Below are positions 35,141 through 46,471 of a stretch of DNA of 64,000 nt, one piece after another. Source of the DNA: Haematobia irritans (lineage: Eukaryota; Arthropoda; Insecta; Diptera; Muscidae); contig NC_134398.1 of the NCBI RefSeq assembly GCF_050003625.1, positions 83,267,983-83,331,982 of the forward strand, read 5' to 3'. A program made the translations under genes and the position numbers. Position 1 is the first letter of the stretch; each line of letters starts with the position of its first letter. The notes below the pieces were generated by a model. It saw only the letters and a list, made by a program, of their open reading frames with translations, was not told the origin of the DNA and made no database searches.

Positions 35141-35600
35141 CAAAAACAACAATAATGATTGAAGAGTAAACCAACAATAACAAGCAAAACGAATGAAGAT
35201 AGAGGAAGCACGCCCAAAAACAAACCCAGCCAACTACATTCAAATCGATAATTTGAGTTTGGCAAAGGAACTATCAAACCTTTTTTCGGAAGGTTCAAGT
35301 GTAAATAGTTCACTTTGGGTTGAGTGAATTACCCGAATTTATTCTGATAATTGGTTGATAGTTTTGCTGCAAGTAGAGGATGCTGATGAGGAATGTGGTA
35401 ATTCCGAAACAGCTGTGCATCCAACCATCTTGCAGGGCTTTTCCAAAATAAATTTGACAAGCATACTTTTCCTCTGTTGGTTAAGCTACTCTTGTAGCTT
35501 AGTCAATGCATGATTTTAAGCTGAAATCAAAAACAACAATAATGATTAAAAACAACAATAATGAATGAAGAGTAAACCAACAATAACAATTAAAAAGTGC
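35141..35600. repeat. Unclassified repeat with direct flanks
   Basis: A 45-bp segment (AACAACAATAATGATTGAAG, then AGTAAACCAACAATAACAA) occurs at 35146-35184 and again at 35545-35590, bounding about 360 bp. Inside are AAGCTACTCTTGTAGCTTAG, a hairpin, and a region without ORF. The structure resembles a short dispersed repeat but I cannot name the family. Confidence 0.45.
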
Positions 35601-35759
35601 ATTTGGTCGTAGTAACAAGTTTAAAAGATGTTATCTCTCTTTACATCTTAAGTTTTTGAATAACTTTTTGTTTGGTTGCTTCACTTTTATTCATAGCATG
35701 CTGTCACCCAAATGAGAAGTAGCATAGACATGGATTAACAAATTGAATAAAGCAATACA

Positions 35760-36056
35760 CTCAAGTACATTATTAAAGACAATTTTATGTTGCGAACGGA
35801 AATTTTACAATGCATAAAAAAGTTGGATACCATCTCACGGTAACGCTCAACATTGACAGGTACGTTACGATTCGCATCATCTTCGAAGACGTATGGTCCT
35901 ATGATGACACCAGTAATACTTCTGGCTGAACTCCACTCCAAAATCGACAATTCTTCTTATTTGAGTATTTTCTCAACAGAACACGAATTTTGATAATAAA
36001 ATTCAGCTGTTTAAAGCAGTGTTGTCAAAAAGATTATAGGTAAAAAATCACCCTTT
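35760..36056 (-). pseudogene. Rosa-type mariner transposase fragment
   Basis: Minus strand reads GVIIGPYVFEDDANRNVP and NVERYREMVSNFF, the block that in the nearby element at 36308 reads GGIIGPYFFKDAVGRNVT. A stray AAAATCACCCTTTATA terminus lies at 36041-36056. Only about 60 codons remain. Confidence 0.75.
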
Positions 36057-36194
36057 ATAAGAAGATAACATTTTTAACAATTTACCTGATAAATTAAGAT
36101 TCCAAAATTAAGACAGTTGAATTGGGTTGAATGGGTTGTAAAAAAAGATTTTCCCGCTTTTCCGTTGAAACTTTTCTTAAATTTTCTATATGTA

Positions 36195-37129
36195 AAGGGT
36201 GATTCTTTTGAGGTTAGGATTTTCATGCATTAGTATTTGACAGATCACGTGGGATTTCAGACATGGTGTCAAAGAGAAAGATGCTCAGTATGCTTTGACA
36301 TTTCATCATGAACAGACTTACTAACGAGCCACAACGTCGAATTTTCAGTGAATGGGCCCTAGAAAAGTTGGCAGAAAATCCGCTTTTTTATCGACAAATT
36401 TTGTTCAGCGATGAGGCTCATTTCTGGTTGAATGGCTACGTAAATAAGCAAAATTGCCGCATTTGGAGTGAAGAGCAACCAGAAGCCGTTCAAGAACTGC
36501 CCATGCATCCCGAAAAATGCACTGTTTGGTGTGGTTTGTACGCTGGTGGAATCATTGGACCGTATTTTTTCAAAGATGCTGTTGGACGCAACGTTACGGT
36601 GAATGGCGATCGCTATCGTTCGATGCTAACAAACTTTTTGTTGCCAAAAATGGAAGAACTGAACTTGGTTGACATGTGGTTTCAACAAGATGGCGCTACA
36701 TGCCACACAGCTCGCGATTCTATGGCCATTTTGAGGGAAAACTTCGGAGAACAATTCATCTCAAGAAATGGACCGGTAAGTTGGCCACCAAGATCATGCG
36801 ATTTGACGCCTTTAGACTATTTTTTGTGGGGCTACGTCAAGTCTAAAGTCTACAGAAATAAGCCAGCAACTATTCCAGCTTTGGAAGACAACATTTCCGA
36901 AGAAATTCGGGCTATTCCGGCCGAAATGCTCGAAAAAGTTGCCCAAAATTGGACTTTCCGAATGGACCACCTAAGACGCAGCCGCGGTCAACATTTAAAT
37001 GAAATTATCTTCAAAAAGTAAATGTCATGGACCAATCTAACGTTTCAAATAAAGAACCGATGAGATTTTGCAAATTTTATGCGTTTTTTTTAAAAAAAAA
37101 AGTTATCAAGCTCTTAACAAATCACCCTT
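36195..37129 (+). mobile_element. Rosa-type (DD41D) mariner, N-terminally deleted
   Basis: Inverted ends AAGGGTGATTCTTTTGAGG and CTTAACAAATCACCCTT, TA on each side (36193-36194 and 37130-37131). 935 bp instead of the ~1.3 kb usual for the family, because the 5' part of the transposase is missing. Inserted inside a unit of the satellite at 37131-37440; the same satellite block occurs on both sides. Confidence 0.88.
36308..37021 (+). CDS. Rosa-type transposase, catalytic part (truncated ORF)
   Basis: Open frame of 237 codons. Catalytic motifs FSDEAHFWLNG (first Asp), MWFQQDGATCHTA (second Asp) and CDLTPLDYFLWG (third Asp); 41 residues lie between the second and third Asp, the DD41D spacing of the rosa family. 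The start shown is the first Met of the surviving frame. The helix-turn-helix DNA-binding half is gone, fused out by a deletion just after FHHEQ-like leader sequence. The catalytic half itself is intact, unusual in this window, but it should not bind its ends. Confidence 0.85.
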   Translation: MNRLTNEPQRRIFSEWALEKLAENPLFYRQILFSDEAHFWLNGYVNKQNCRIWSEEQPEAVQELPMHPEKCTVWCGLYAGGIIGPYFFKDAVGRNVTVNGDRYRSMLTNFLLPKMEELNLVDMWFQQDGATCHTARDSMAILRENFGEQFISRNGPVSWPPRSCDLTPLDYFLWGYVKSKVYRNKPATIPALEDNISEEIRAIPAEMLEKVAQNWTFRMDHLRRSRGQHLNEIIFKK

Positions 37130-37130
37130 T

Positions 37131-37440
37131 ATAAACCTCACTGAGCCCGAGACCTTTCCAACGAATGCAAACCCGTGGAAATCGATTCATGCGTTCTGGA
37201 GTTGCATCAAAGACGGCGCTGTATGTAAAAAAAGATTTTCCCGCTTTTCCGTTGAAACTTTTCTTGAATTTTCTGAGCTATAAACCTCACGGAGCCCGCG
37301 ACCTTTCCAAGGAATGCAAAACCGTGGAAATCGGTTATGCACAATCGTGGAGCGCGAGACCTTTCTAACGAATGTAAAACCGTGGAAATCGGTTCGTGCC
37401 TTCTGGAGTTATTGCGTCAGGAAGGAAAACCCGACTTATT
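37131..37440. repeat. Degenerate tandem satellite
   Basis: Units start with ATAAACCTCACxGAGCCCG (37131, 37279) or a shortened GAGCGCGAGACC (37345) and share GACCTTTCCAACGAATGCAA and CCGTGGAAATCGGTT. GATTTTCCCGCTTTTCCGTT occurs at 36148 and again at 37233, showing that the array extends left of the rosa element. Confidence 0.8.
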
Positions 37441-38280
37441 TTTATATAGTAGATTTATATTTATATTTGAATGTGATATGAAGTAATGATAAAAAAAATA
37501 AATAAAATGCTTGTAAATATAATATGCTTGGATGCAAACAAATATTAATTTAGAAATAGCCTATGAACATATATGTGTTTAGAAAGAGAGATCTAAAGAG
37601 TATGCTGCAAGTAAAAGAATGGAAGTAACCAATTGGCGTCTTAAAACTATAAATACGCAATGAGAATTTCATTATAATTTTTTTCTACCATTGCACTATG
37701 GGCGGAAATAGCAAAACAGCGGCGAAAAGTCAAATTTTCAAAACGAAAAATTATTGGATGTTCCAATTGAAATTACTTTAGAACATTTTGGAAAGTACAA
37801 ATCGAAGGTAAATTTAAAACGTGGCAACCCTGTCCAGGAGAAAAAAACCTGCCAATGTTTACCAAAATTTATGCAAATTTCGTGTAACCAAGCAGAGCAA
37901 AAATTGAAATTTTTCGTGCCTAATTTTTTCGTAATAAAAGTGAATAAAAAAAACTTTTAAGGATTAGTAGTTCAAAATGTTGTAAACACTTTAAAACATA
38001 TTTTTGTTTTTGAACTTGAATTTTTGGATTCAACAGTGCTATTTTCATGTGAAAAATTTAGTACATACGTATATTTGCGAGGAATAGAACTAGAGTTGTT
38101 AACGATTGTTAATGAAAATCTTCTTTACATAAAGTTTGTCTGCCCAAATTTGCCCATACTAAAATAAATGTAATTTTTCTACAAATAGTGAAAATAAAAA
38201 TAGCGAATTTTCTCATTTTGACTGAAAAAAGGATAAAAATGCTATCTTTACCTTCTGGAAAAGTAAAACCCCACATAAAA
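37441..38280. other. Unassigned region
   Basis: AT-rich, no terminal repeats found. One 68-codon ORF at 37754-37960 (MDVPIEITLEHFGKY start) has no recognisable domain and could be chance. Confidence 0.3.
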
Positions 38281-38282
38281 CC

Positions 38283-39947
38283 GAATTCATATATGGAATG
38301 ATTTTATTGAACATTTTCCATTCATTTGGACAAATCTTACAAATTTGTAGTAAACCTTTTACTTCAAGATTGGAACTGCTTACTTACACTTTCAAATACA
38401 ATTTTTATACCCTTCACCACTACTGTGGTACAGGGTATAATAAGTTTGTGCATTTGTATGTAACGCCAAGGAGTAATCATAGACCAACCTTTTAGTATAC
38501 GGATCGGCTTAGAATTAAATTCTGAGTCGATTTAGCGATGTCCGTCTGTCTGTCTGTCTGTCTGTCCGTCTGTCTATTGATGTATTTTTGTGTGCAAAGT
38601 ACAGCTCGCAGTTTTAGTCCGATTGTCCTAAAATTTGGTGTAGGGTCCTGTTTCGGCTCAAAGACGATCCCTATTGATTTTGGAAAAAATCGGTTCAGAT
38701 TTAGATATAGCTGCCATATATATTTTTCACCGATCTGGTCATAATTGGCGTGTGTATCAACCGATCTTCCTCAAATTCCGTACATCCGAATATTTTATGG
38801 GTCTCGAAAAACTTGCAAAATATCAGCCAAATCGGTTCAGATTTAGATATAGCTCCCATATATAGCTTTCGCCCGATTTACACTCATTTGCCCACAGAGG
38901 CCAATTTTTAACTCCGATTTAGTTGAAATTTTGCACAGGGAGTAGAATTAGCATTGTTACTATGCGTGCCAAATTTGGTTGAAATCGGTTCAGATTTAGA
39001 TATATCTCCCATATATAGCTTTCGCCCGATTTACACTCATATGACCACAGAGGCCAATTTTTAACTCCGATTTAGTTGAAATTTTGCACAGAGAGTAGAA
39101 TTAGCATTGTTGCTATGCGTGCCAAATTTGGTTGAAATCCGTTCAGATTTAGATATAGCTTCCATATATATGTTTTTCTGATTTCGACAAAAATGGTCAA
39201 AATACCAACATTTTCCTTGTAAAATCGCCACTGCTTAGTCGAAAGGTTGTAAAAATGACTCTAATTTTCCTAAACTTCTAATACATATATATCGAGCGAT
39301 AAATCATAAATAAACTTTTTTGACGTTTCCTTAAAATTGCTTCAGATTTAAACGTTTCCCATATTTTTTACTAACATTGTGTTCCACCCTAGTGCATTAG
39401 CCGTCTTAAATTTTGAGTCTATAGATTTTGTAGAAGTCTATCAAATTCTTCCAGATCGAGTGATATTTAAATGTATGTATTTGGGACAAACCTTTATATA
39501 TAGCCCCCAACACATTTGACGGATGTGATATGGTATCGAAAATTTAGATCTACAAAGTGGTGCAGGGTATAATATAGTCGACATATCGATTACATCGATG
39601 ACAGGTATCGATTACAAGTAGATAAAAGAAATATATGAAATTTTCCTATATTCTAACAAGTGTGTTTCCTTAAGGTTTGAAAGGATTGAATACTTCTTAG
39701 TACTAAATTTGAGGAAACTTGGTTTTAATTCGGTTTTTGTTTATTTTTACGAACTGATAACAAACATTGAATTAAATTTTCTTTTTCAGTAGTAAATTCT
39801 TATACCCCACGAAGAAAACAGTATTAGTAAAATACCATGCCTTATTCTAGGTAATAAACTATTCCTAACTGCTTTCAGTTTAGAATTTTGGCGAAACTAA
39901 AGTTTTGAATTTTTTCCTTTAGTTTCGAAGGCGCTTTTTTCTGCGTG
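38283..39947 (-). mobile_element. TIR element family U, copy 4 (reversed, gutted)
   Basis: 38283-38400 matches 103-220 of copy 1, and 39584-39947 matches about 790-1327; the part between has been lost and replaced by a DINE-like repeat. The surviving terminus TTTTTTCTGCGTG at 39935-39947 has one change from the usual CTGGGTG. It is followed by TA, not CA. The most diverged U copy here. Confidence 0.75.
38405..39578. mobile_element. DINE-1/INE-1-like repeat, copy in U
   Basis: Begins TATACCCTTCACCACTACTG with the partner arm TGTGGTACAGGGTATAATAA, has GTCTGTCTGTCTGTC at 38550, and ends AGTGGTGCAGGGTATAATAT near 39575. Between are three imperfect units of about 150 bp around GAAATCGGTTCAGATTTAGA and CGCCCGATTTACACTCAT. 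Boundaries and hairpin match the Helitron-derived INE-1 plan. Confidence 0.75.
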
Positions 39948-39949
39948 TA

Positions 39950-41377
39950 CATTAGATAGGATCACGGCCTAAAGGAAAAAAAAAGTTGATGCGGTCACCC
40001 CCCAGTTTTGTAGCATATTCGAAGACAATTCCAGAACACCAAAACTTTTTTTTCCGTGCACCCTACAACCCCCCGAAATACAATTTATTGTGCTGTGTCA
40101 TTTGAAGTCCGATCGAAAAGAAACGCATATCGTTATTCGTGGTTGATCAGGGGCTATATTTCGTGCATTGGTCATTTTTGACTCCGAAGTCAAATTTGAT
40201 TTTTAATTTTTTTATTTCGCTTCGTATACCCCTATGATGCCCATTTCTGATAAGCATTATAAAGATCTTAACCAAATGTGAAACTTTTGCTTTTGAAGCA
40301 TTTACTTATATTCATAAACAAAAAAGTTACAGAGCTTTTAAAAAGTCAATAGGTCACCCTACACACCACCAATAGTTTGCTGTGTTGTCATGATGTCCGA
40401 TCGAAACCACATGCACATCGTTATTCACATCTACGAAATTAATTTATAAGGCATTTAGAACACAAAACCTGTTTGTCTGAAAATTTCTAACGGTACCTTT
40501 GTTGTTTGCTCGTTGTTTGCACTACGGCATTTTCTGCGTTATGCAAAGTGCATGTGTTTTTGCTAGAACAATTTGAGAGCCTACTGTTTTAAAATTCTAA
40601 CAATCACTTTCGCTACATGATTTTTTAAGTCTGTCCATATTTTTGTGAGAGAAGGCTGTTGTTTGCACTTTTTTCAAATATTATCAACAGCCTTCTCTCA
40701 CAAAAATATGGACAGACTTAAAAAATCATGTAGCGAAAGTGATTGTTAGAATTTTAAAACAGTAGGCTCTCAAATTGTTCTAGCAAAAACACATGCACTT
40801 TGCATAACGCAGAAAATGCCGTAGCGCAAACAACAAAGGTACCGTTAGAAATTTACAGACAAACAGGTTTTGTGTTCTAAATGCCTTATAAATTAATTTC
40901 GTAGATGTGAATAACGATGTGCATGTGGTTTCGATCGGACATCATGACAACACAGCAAACTATTGGTGGTGTGTAGGGTGACCTATTGACTTTTTAAAAT
41001 CTCTGTAACTTTTTTGTTTATGAATATAAGTAAATGCTTCAAAAGCAAAAGTTTCATATTTTGTTAAGATCTTTATAATGCTTATCAGAAATGGGCATCA
41101 TAGGGGTATACGAAGCGAAATAAAAAAATTAAAAATCAAATTTGACTTCGGAGTCAAAAATGACCAATGCACGAACCAATGCCCCTGATCAACCACGAAT
41201 AACGATATGCGTTTCTTTTCGATCGGACTTCAAATGACGACACAGCACAATAAATTGTATTTCGGGGGGTCGTAGGGTGCACGGAAAAAAAAAGTTTTGG
41301 TGTTCTGGAATTGTCTTCGAATATGCTACAAAACTGGGGGGTGACCGCATCAACTTTTTTCGTGACCCTATCTAGTG
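39950..41377. mobile_element. Foldback element, 1.43-kb near-perfect palindrome
   Basis: Ends CATTAGATAGGATCACGG and CGTGACCCTATCTAGTG, flanked by TA (39948-39949 and 41378-41379). The arms of about 700 bp run to a centre at 40664-40688: AGAGAAGGCTGTTG, a ~23-base loop, CAACAGCCTTCTCTC. The arms differ at only a few sites (for example one insertion near 40515). No ORF conserved across both arms makes sense as a protein. Intact inverted arms this long are prone to assembly error. Confidence 0.92.
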
Positions 41378-41379
41378 TA

Positions 41380-41592
41380 CATATCATCACCCAATTTGAG
41401 TTTATATCGCATAGTACGCAACCAATGTTTCTTTAATGGTGAACAAACTGTGTTTTTTTGGAGTGGCAAGCACATCTACTTTGTTTTATTCAAACCTAAT
41501 GAGAGTTATATATACCTCCTCTATATGTAAATATATTTTCAAAAGCTAGAGGGAAACAAACTCTAGTAACCATTTAGTGATCAAACTGCACC
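41380..41592. other. Spacer
   Basis: Short AT-rich DNA, no recognised feature. Confidence 0.3.
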
Positions 41593-41594
41593 TA

Positions 41595-43723
41595 CACTCA
41601 AAAAAAGTTTACTTAGATCCAAAGATTTTAACCTTCCCTTAAGGGTTTTGGTATTGATTCCGAGCCAAAGATGCGACTTCTTTAAAATACAGAAATTTTT
41701 TAGCGACCTATCTGGCTTTAAATCTAGGACCAATAAAATTAAAATTAGTATACAGATCTCATTTATCAAATTTTCATTCTCTTGTCGCGGTTTATTAATA
41801 AAGGTACTCACGAACAAACAAATGCCAGTTTAAAAATCCAAATTATAACGGATACTTCAAAGTAAAAACTGTCTTAATTCCAAAAAAACTTTAATCCAGA
41901 ATCACTAAATCCTCAAAATAAGTCTAAGCCGCCTATAAAGCGTTTTTATCTTAAATCTAAAGTTTCAATATTTCAGTTAATTTAAGGTCAATTTCTTTAA
42001 ATCAAACATATGTTTCTTTACTTTAAGGAAAATTTGCTTTAGTTAAAAGACATGCGACGCAAATTTACAAAATGTATGTCCTTAATATGTAATATGTTAA
42101 ATTGTAAATTTAACGGATACTTCAAAGTAAAAACTGTCTTAATTCCAAAAAAACTTTAATCCAGAGACACTAAATCCTCAAAATAAGTCTAAGCCGCCTA
42201 TAAAGCGTTTTTATCTTAAATCTAAAGTTTCAATATTTCAGTTAATTTAAGGTCAATTTCTTTAAATCAAACATATGTTTCTTTACTTTAAGGAAAATTT
42301 GCTTTAGTTAAAAGACATGCGACGCAAATTTACAAAATGTATGTCCGAAATTTAATGAAACAAATGTTTGAAGCAAAGATTATAAACTTTATTTTAATTA
42401 AAATTTCATTATTTTAAAGAAATTTGTCCTTAATATGTAATATGTTAAATTGTAAATTTAACGGATACTTCAAAGTAAAAACTGTCTTAATTCCAAAAAA
42501 ACTTTAATCCAGAGACACTAAATCCTCAAAATAAGTCTAAGCCGCCTATAAAGCGTTTTTATCTTAAATCTAAAGTTTCAATATTTCAGTTAATTTAAGG
42601 TCAATTTCTTTAAATCAAACATATGTTTCTTTACTTTAAGGAAAATTTGCTTTAGTTAAAAGACATGCGACGCAAATTTACAAAATGTATGTCCGAAATT
42701 TAATGAAACAAATGTTTGAAGCAAAGATTATAAACTTTATTTTAATTAAAATTTCATTATTTTAAAGAAATTTGTCCTTAATATGTAATATGTTAAATTG
42801 TAAATTTCGCATCCTAAAATGTAGGTTTATTTAATATTACGTAATATTGAATTAGTATGAAAGATTATGCAACCTTTACTTTAAGATACACAATTTACAC
42901 AATATTAAGGACAAATTTCTATAACAAACAGAGATTTTCTTATTTTTTCTTATTGGTTATTTTTAGATCTTTTCTAAAATGGGCTTTCAAGGTCTCTCAA
43001 TATGCAAATAAAAAACTTTATTTCATATTTACATCCAACGTTTCGTTGGTGATTTCCAACTTTTTCGGGCAACCATAATGTAAACAAAAAGACACAATTA
43101 TTTCTATGTAGCGTATCATAAGTTAAACTCTAAACTTACATTTAGTCTTTTGTCATATTTTTGATAATTTTTAAATTGTAAAAAGCGACGGCACAGTAAT
43201 ACCACGACATTAAACAAATATTTAAAATAATTTCAAAAATAATTACAAAACTAAATTAAAATATCACAGATGTTTTTCCTTATGACTACGTTCACAGGAG
43301 ATTGAACGTAAACTAAATAATAACTAATGTAACTAACATATTGAATTTTTAAATTTAATATAAAAACTCTTCAAATTTAGGCTAAGACTTATTTTAAGGA
43401 TTTGCATCTTTGGTTTAACTTTTTTTTAGCATGAAGAAAACGGTTTTTACTTTGAAGAATCTGGCATAATTTGGATTTTGAAATTAGAATTTGTTTGTAC
43501 TTAAATTAATATTGTTTGTACTTAATATATCGCAAAAAGAGAATAATAGTTCGATGAATGAGATCTGTATCCAATTTAATTTTATTGATCCTAAATTTAA
43601 AGCCAGGGAGGTCCGAAAAATTGTCTTTATTTTAAAGAAGCCGCATCTTTGGCTTGGAATCAATACCACAATCTTTAAGGGAAGGTCAAAATCTTTGGAT
43701 CCAAGTAAACTTTTTTTTGAGTG
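41595..43723. mobile_element. TIR element family F with 130-bp inverted repeats
   Basis: CACTCAAAAAAAGTTTACTT at 41595 mirrors the end at 43723; inverted repeats extend about 130-250 bp (for example TCCGAGCCAAAGATGCGACT against CCGCATCTTTGGCTTGG at 43641). TA flanks at 41593-41594 and 43724-43725. Non-coding interior with a triplicated block. The terminal octamer equals that of the 516-bp MITE, but the rest is unrelated. Confidence 0.9.
41848..42806 (+). repeat. Triplicated block inside element F
   Basis: ACGGATACTTCAAAGTAAAA starts at 41848, 42113 and 42461. The second unit is 348 bp. The first is 265 bp, lacking about 83 bp that contain AATGAAACAAATGTTTGAAG; the third is again full. Units are almost identical, so the duplication is recent. 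Confidence 0.93.
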
Positions 43724-43949
43724 TATACTACCATATCTAATGAGATACAGCAGGGGATCTAATAATATCTGGCCAGATTCACCAATTTTTACACGGGTAT
43801 ACATGAATACCTGCGTTGATATATCGCAAAAAATGAACGAAATACCTGCAATTTTTTTTATTTTAATGTGATTATACAAAACACGAACAAAAATTGGAGC
43901 CCTATCACGTTCTACAACTAACTATATGTCCAACTTAATCCCAAAAATA

Positions 43950-44319
43950 CTGCAATCCCTCGATTTACGTCGCCTCGGTTCACGTTGTTTCGATTTACGT
44001 CGTCAAATTTTTTGTTCCATCCAACTTCGATTTACGTCGTCGATTTTTTGCCAACTTAATCAGAAACGCCTTCCATAAGTGAAATAAGTACCAACGCTAA
44101 TGACATCGAAACATTTATTTCTGAAATTCTTACCGAAAATTCGTCAAATTCTGAAAATATGAATGAATAAAAGACTGAAGTTTTTTGAAGTTTTTTATTA
44201 TGTACACGCATATACATACATAATTAAATGCACATAGAACTAAGTATCAGCAATTTTTAATTTGGTTTACGTCGTTTCAATCTTCGAAACCAATCACGAC
44301 GTAAATCGAGGGATTAGTG
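43950..44319. mobile_element. Pogo-like MITE, copy P1
   Basis: Ends CTGCAATCCCTCGATTTACG and CGTAAATCGAGGGATTAGTG, inverse of each other; TA before the left end. Interior has repeated TTTACGTCGT motifs on both sides. CAGTAATCCCTCG-type ends are typical of pogo/Tigger elements. More diverged than P2 and P3. It lies just downstream of the CYLD poly(A) signal. Confidence 0.8.
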
Positions 44320-44548
44320 TGCGTAAATTTTAAGTTTTCGCCAGAAACGCTGTTTCGAATACAAAACTTTACCTTTCTACGGTTTTTTTACTCAAAGAGT
44401 CTGAAAATGCCTGAAGTATAAGTTTTTGCAAAATTATATCTTTTTGAAAGCGTATCTTTTTATGAGTTTTATCAACTCTTATAATTTAACTTTTGAATGT
44501 GACTGAATCTAATAAGTAAAATGCAAAAATGTTTGGATTTTCTTTGTA

Positions 44549-44554
44549 TTTATT
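44549..44554 (-). promoter_or_regulatory. Candidate CYLD poly(A) signal
   Basis: AATAAA on the minus strand about 120 nt after the CYLD stop codon, with no TE in between. Its position fits a short 3' UTR; not proven without transcript data. Confidence 0.6.
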
Positions 44555-44672
44555 GTTAAATTTAGTATACATTTTACATTTCAATAACATTGTTGTTATT
44601 TTCCTAAATTAACTGCAGTCATCTAAAGTGCAAAATAACTAATTACGAAAATAATAATAATAACAATAAGAA

Positions 44673-44866
44673 TTAACGATACATCATAACATCAGTGCTC
44701 TGGTACATGCACATGTAGGCATCACAAAATAGGCGCTTGGCATGTTCCGGTAACATTTTATCATTTGAAGATGTTTCATTCACCACACGAGAACCTTCTT
44801 CGGAGAGCCATTGTGGCAAATCGGGCACTGTTATCATTTCTGGAATATTGTAGCCATTTTGTTCAC
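44673..44866 (-). CDS. CYLD: CYLD deubiquitinase, last coding exon
   Basis: CYLD removes Lys63- and Met1-linked ubiquitin chains and damps NF-kB and JNK signalling. This exon follows the acceptor TTTTAATGCAG (44867-44877) and opens with two bases completing a Gly codon, then EQNGYNIPEM, PDLPQWLSEEGS, HAKRLFCDAYMCMYQSTD and VMMYR before TAA at 44673-44675. The (H/C)AKRLFCDAYMCMYQS block matches the C-terminal end of CYLD in animals, which closes the USP fold. 63 codons plus stop, no lesion, no TE within it. Confidence 0.95.
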
Positions 44867-45069
44867 CTGCATTAAAACGAAAAACATATGAGTAAAATAC
44901 AAAAATATATTATTGTTTTAGCATCACTAATATAATTAACAGATAATATTTTAATTTAATTTAAATTTATTTCTTCATGAACGTAACATAGTCGATTAGA
45001 CCATGTGACTGTTACAATTACTGCTAGAAACACTTAAATATAAAAATATATAAATAACAAATAAAAATA

Positions 45070-45443
45070 CGGTAATCCCTCGATTTACGTCGTCTCGGTT
45101 TACGTTGTTTCGATTTACGTCGTCGAGTTTTTTGTTCCATCAAACTCCGTTTTAAATCGCCATTCGATTTACGTCGTCGATTTTTTGCCCACTTTATCAG
45201 AAACGCCTTTCATAAGAAAATAAGTATCAACGATGATGACATCGAAACATTTTTTTTTTTTGTGAAACTCTTACCGAAATTACTGAATTACCTTTATTTT
45301 TGAAGTTTTTTATTATGTACACGTACATACATACATAAATGGACTTAGAAGTAAGAATGAGCAATTTTTAATTCGGTTTACATCGTTTCGATTAACGTCG
45401 TCAAATTCCGGAACCAATCACGACGTAAATCGAGGGATTACTG
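45070..45443. mobile_element. Pogo-like MITE, copy P2
   Basis: Ends CGGTAATCCCTCGATTTACG and CGTAAATCGAGGGATTACTG, TA flanks at 45068-45069 and 45444-45445. Same family as P1 and P3; interior shares GTTTTTTATTATGTACACGT and CCATCAAACTCCG-like stretches. Confidence 0.9.
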
Positions 45444-45589
45444 TATAGATCTAATAATATTTTTTTTATAATAATAATAAATAACACGGAATGAAAAGAA
45501 CAATATAAAACTGAGTTCAATAACAAATCACTAAGAATGACAACTTAGCCACATTCTACTACTTATAAATGTAGTAGAATGTGTAGGGG

Positions 45590-46470
45590 AATTCGTATTT
45601 GATTAAAAAGTCTTTAAAGAGGCAGGCAAAAATGTTAAACACCCGAGCAACTCCTACAAGAAACGATTTTTCTAACACAGAACATAACTTTGGAATGACA
45701 ATATGGGAATTTCTAGTAGACCTACCAAATTTAAACAATTCAACTACAAATAAAGGCTCCTGAGCCCTAATAATCTTATAATATTCACGAAATCATTAAA
45801 CGTACAACCGAGGAAGTCCAACACAAAATAAGTAATATGATCATACCATTTGACAGAGTACACATAACGCAACACACGATGAAATAGCAACCGGAGTTTC
45901 CTTACTAATTAGCCGTAGCTACCTGAAGAAACTGCCAGACCATACACAAATATAGGCATAATAAGCGCATGTACAATAAGCCTCTTCATTCAGATCCAAA
46001 TTGTATAACTTTCGTAACATAAAGTTTACTTTGGAAATCACAGAGTTTATTTGCGCTTCAAAGACCATCTTGTCATCAATAATTACACCAAGACACTTAA
46101 CAGAGGTCACAACATTTATAACATTATTACAAAATGGACACTGTCACTGTATCTAATGGAATATTGACAATCATGAAGCAGTGAGGATTTACTTATGTAA
46201 TCGTAAATCTGAAATTTCATCCAATGCTCAACCACTTTCGACAAAATCGGCATTATAGATATTGGCCTATATTCTTCACTTCTACTTCCATTTGGTATCG
46301 GGACTATTTTCGCTATCGTCCAGTCAGACGAAAACACAGACGTAGTTAACAATGTATTGAAAACATGTAGGACATAATGGCCAATATACGGAAACATAAC
46401 CTTTAAATACTTCAAACCAAATTGGTCATAGCCAACAGCAGTAGCTTTTATTTTTCCAGGCAATTGGCCG
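45590..46470 (-). pseudogene. LINE ORF2 fragment without RNase H
   Basis: Minus strand from right to left: YDQFGLKYLK, SDWTIAKIVPIPNGSRSEEYRPISIMPILSK, a large deletion removing the YADD region, then VKCLGVIIDDKMVFEAQI, NFMLRKLYNL, and the broken end FKFGRSTRNSHIVIPKL, SFLVGVARVFN. Non-LTR polymerase of jockey/CR1-like type by eye. Stops and deletions throughout. It meets another LINE back to back at about 46470. Confidence 0.8.
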
Positions 46471-46471
46471 G

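Noticed and set aside
43491..43879. Overlapping 126- and 131-codon ORFs on opposite strands
   Set aside because: They lie in the inverted repeat of element F and show no domain.
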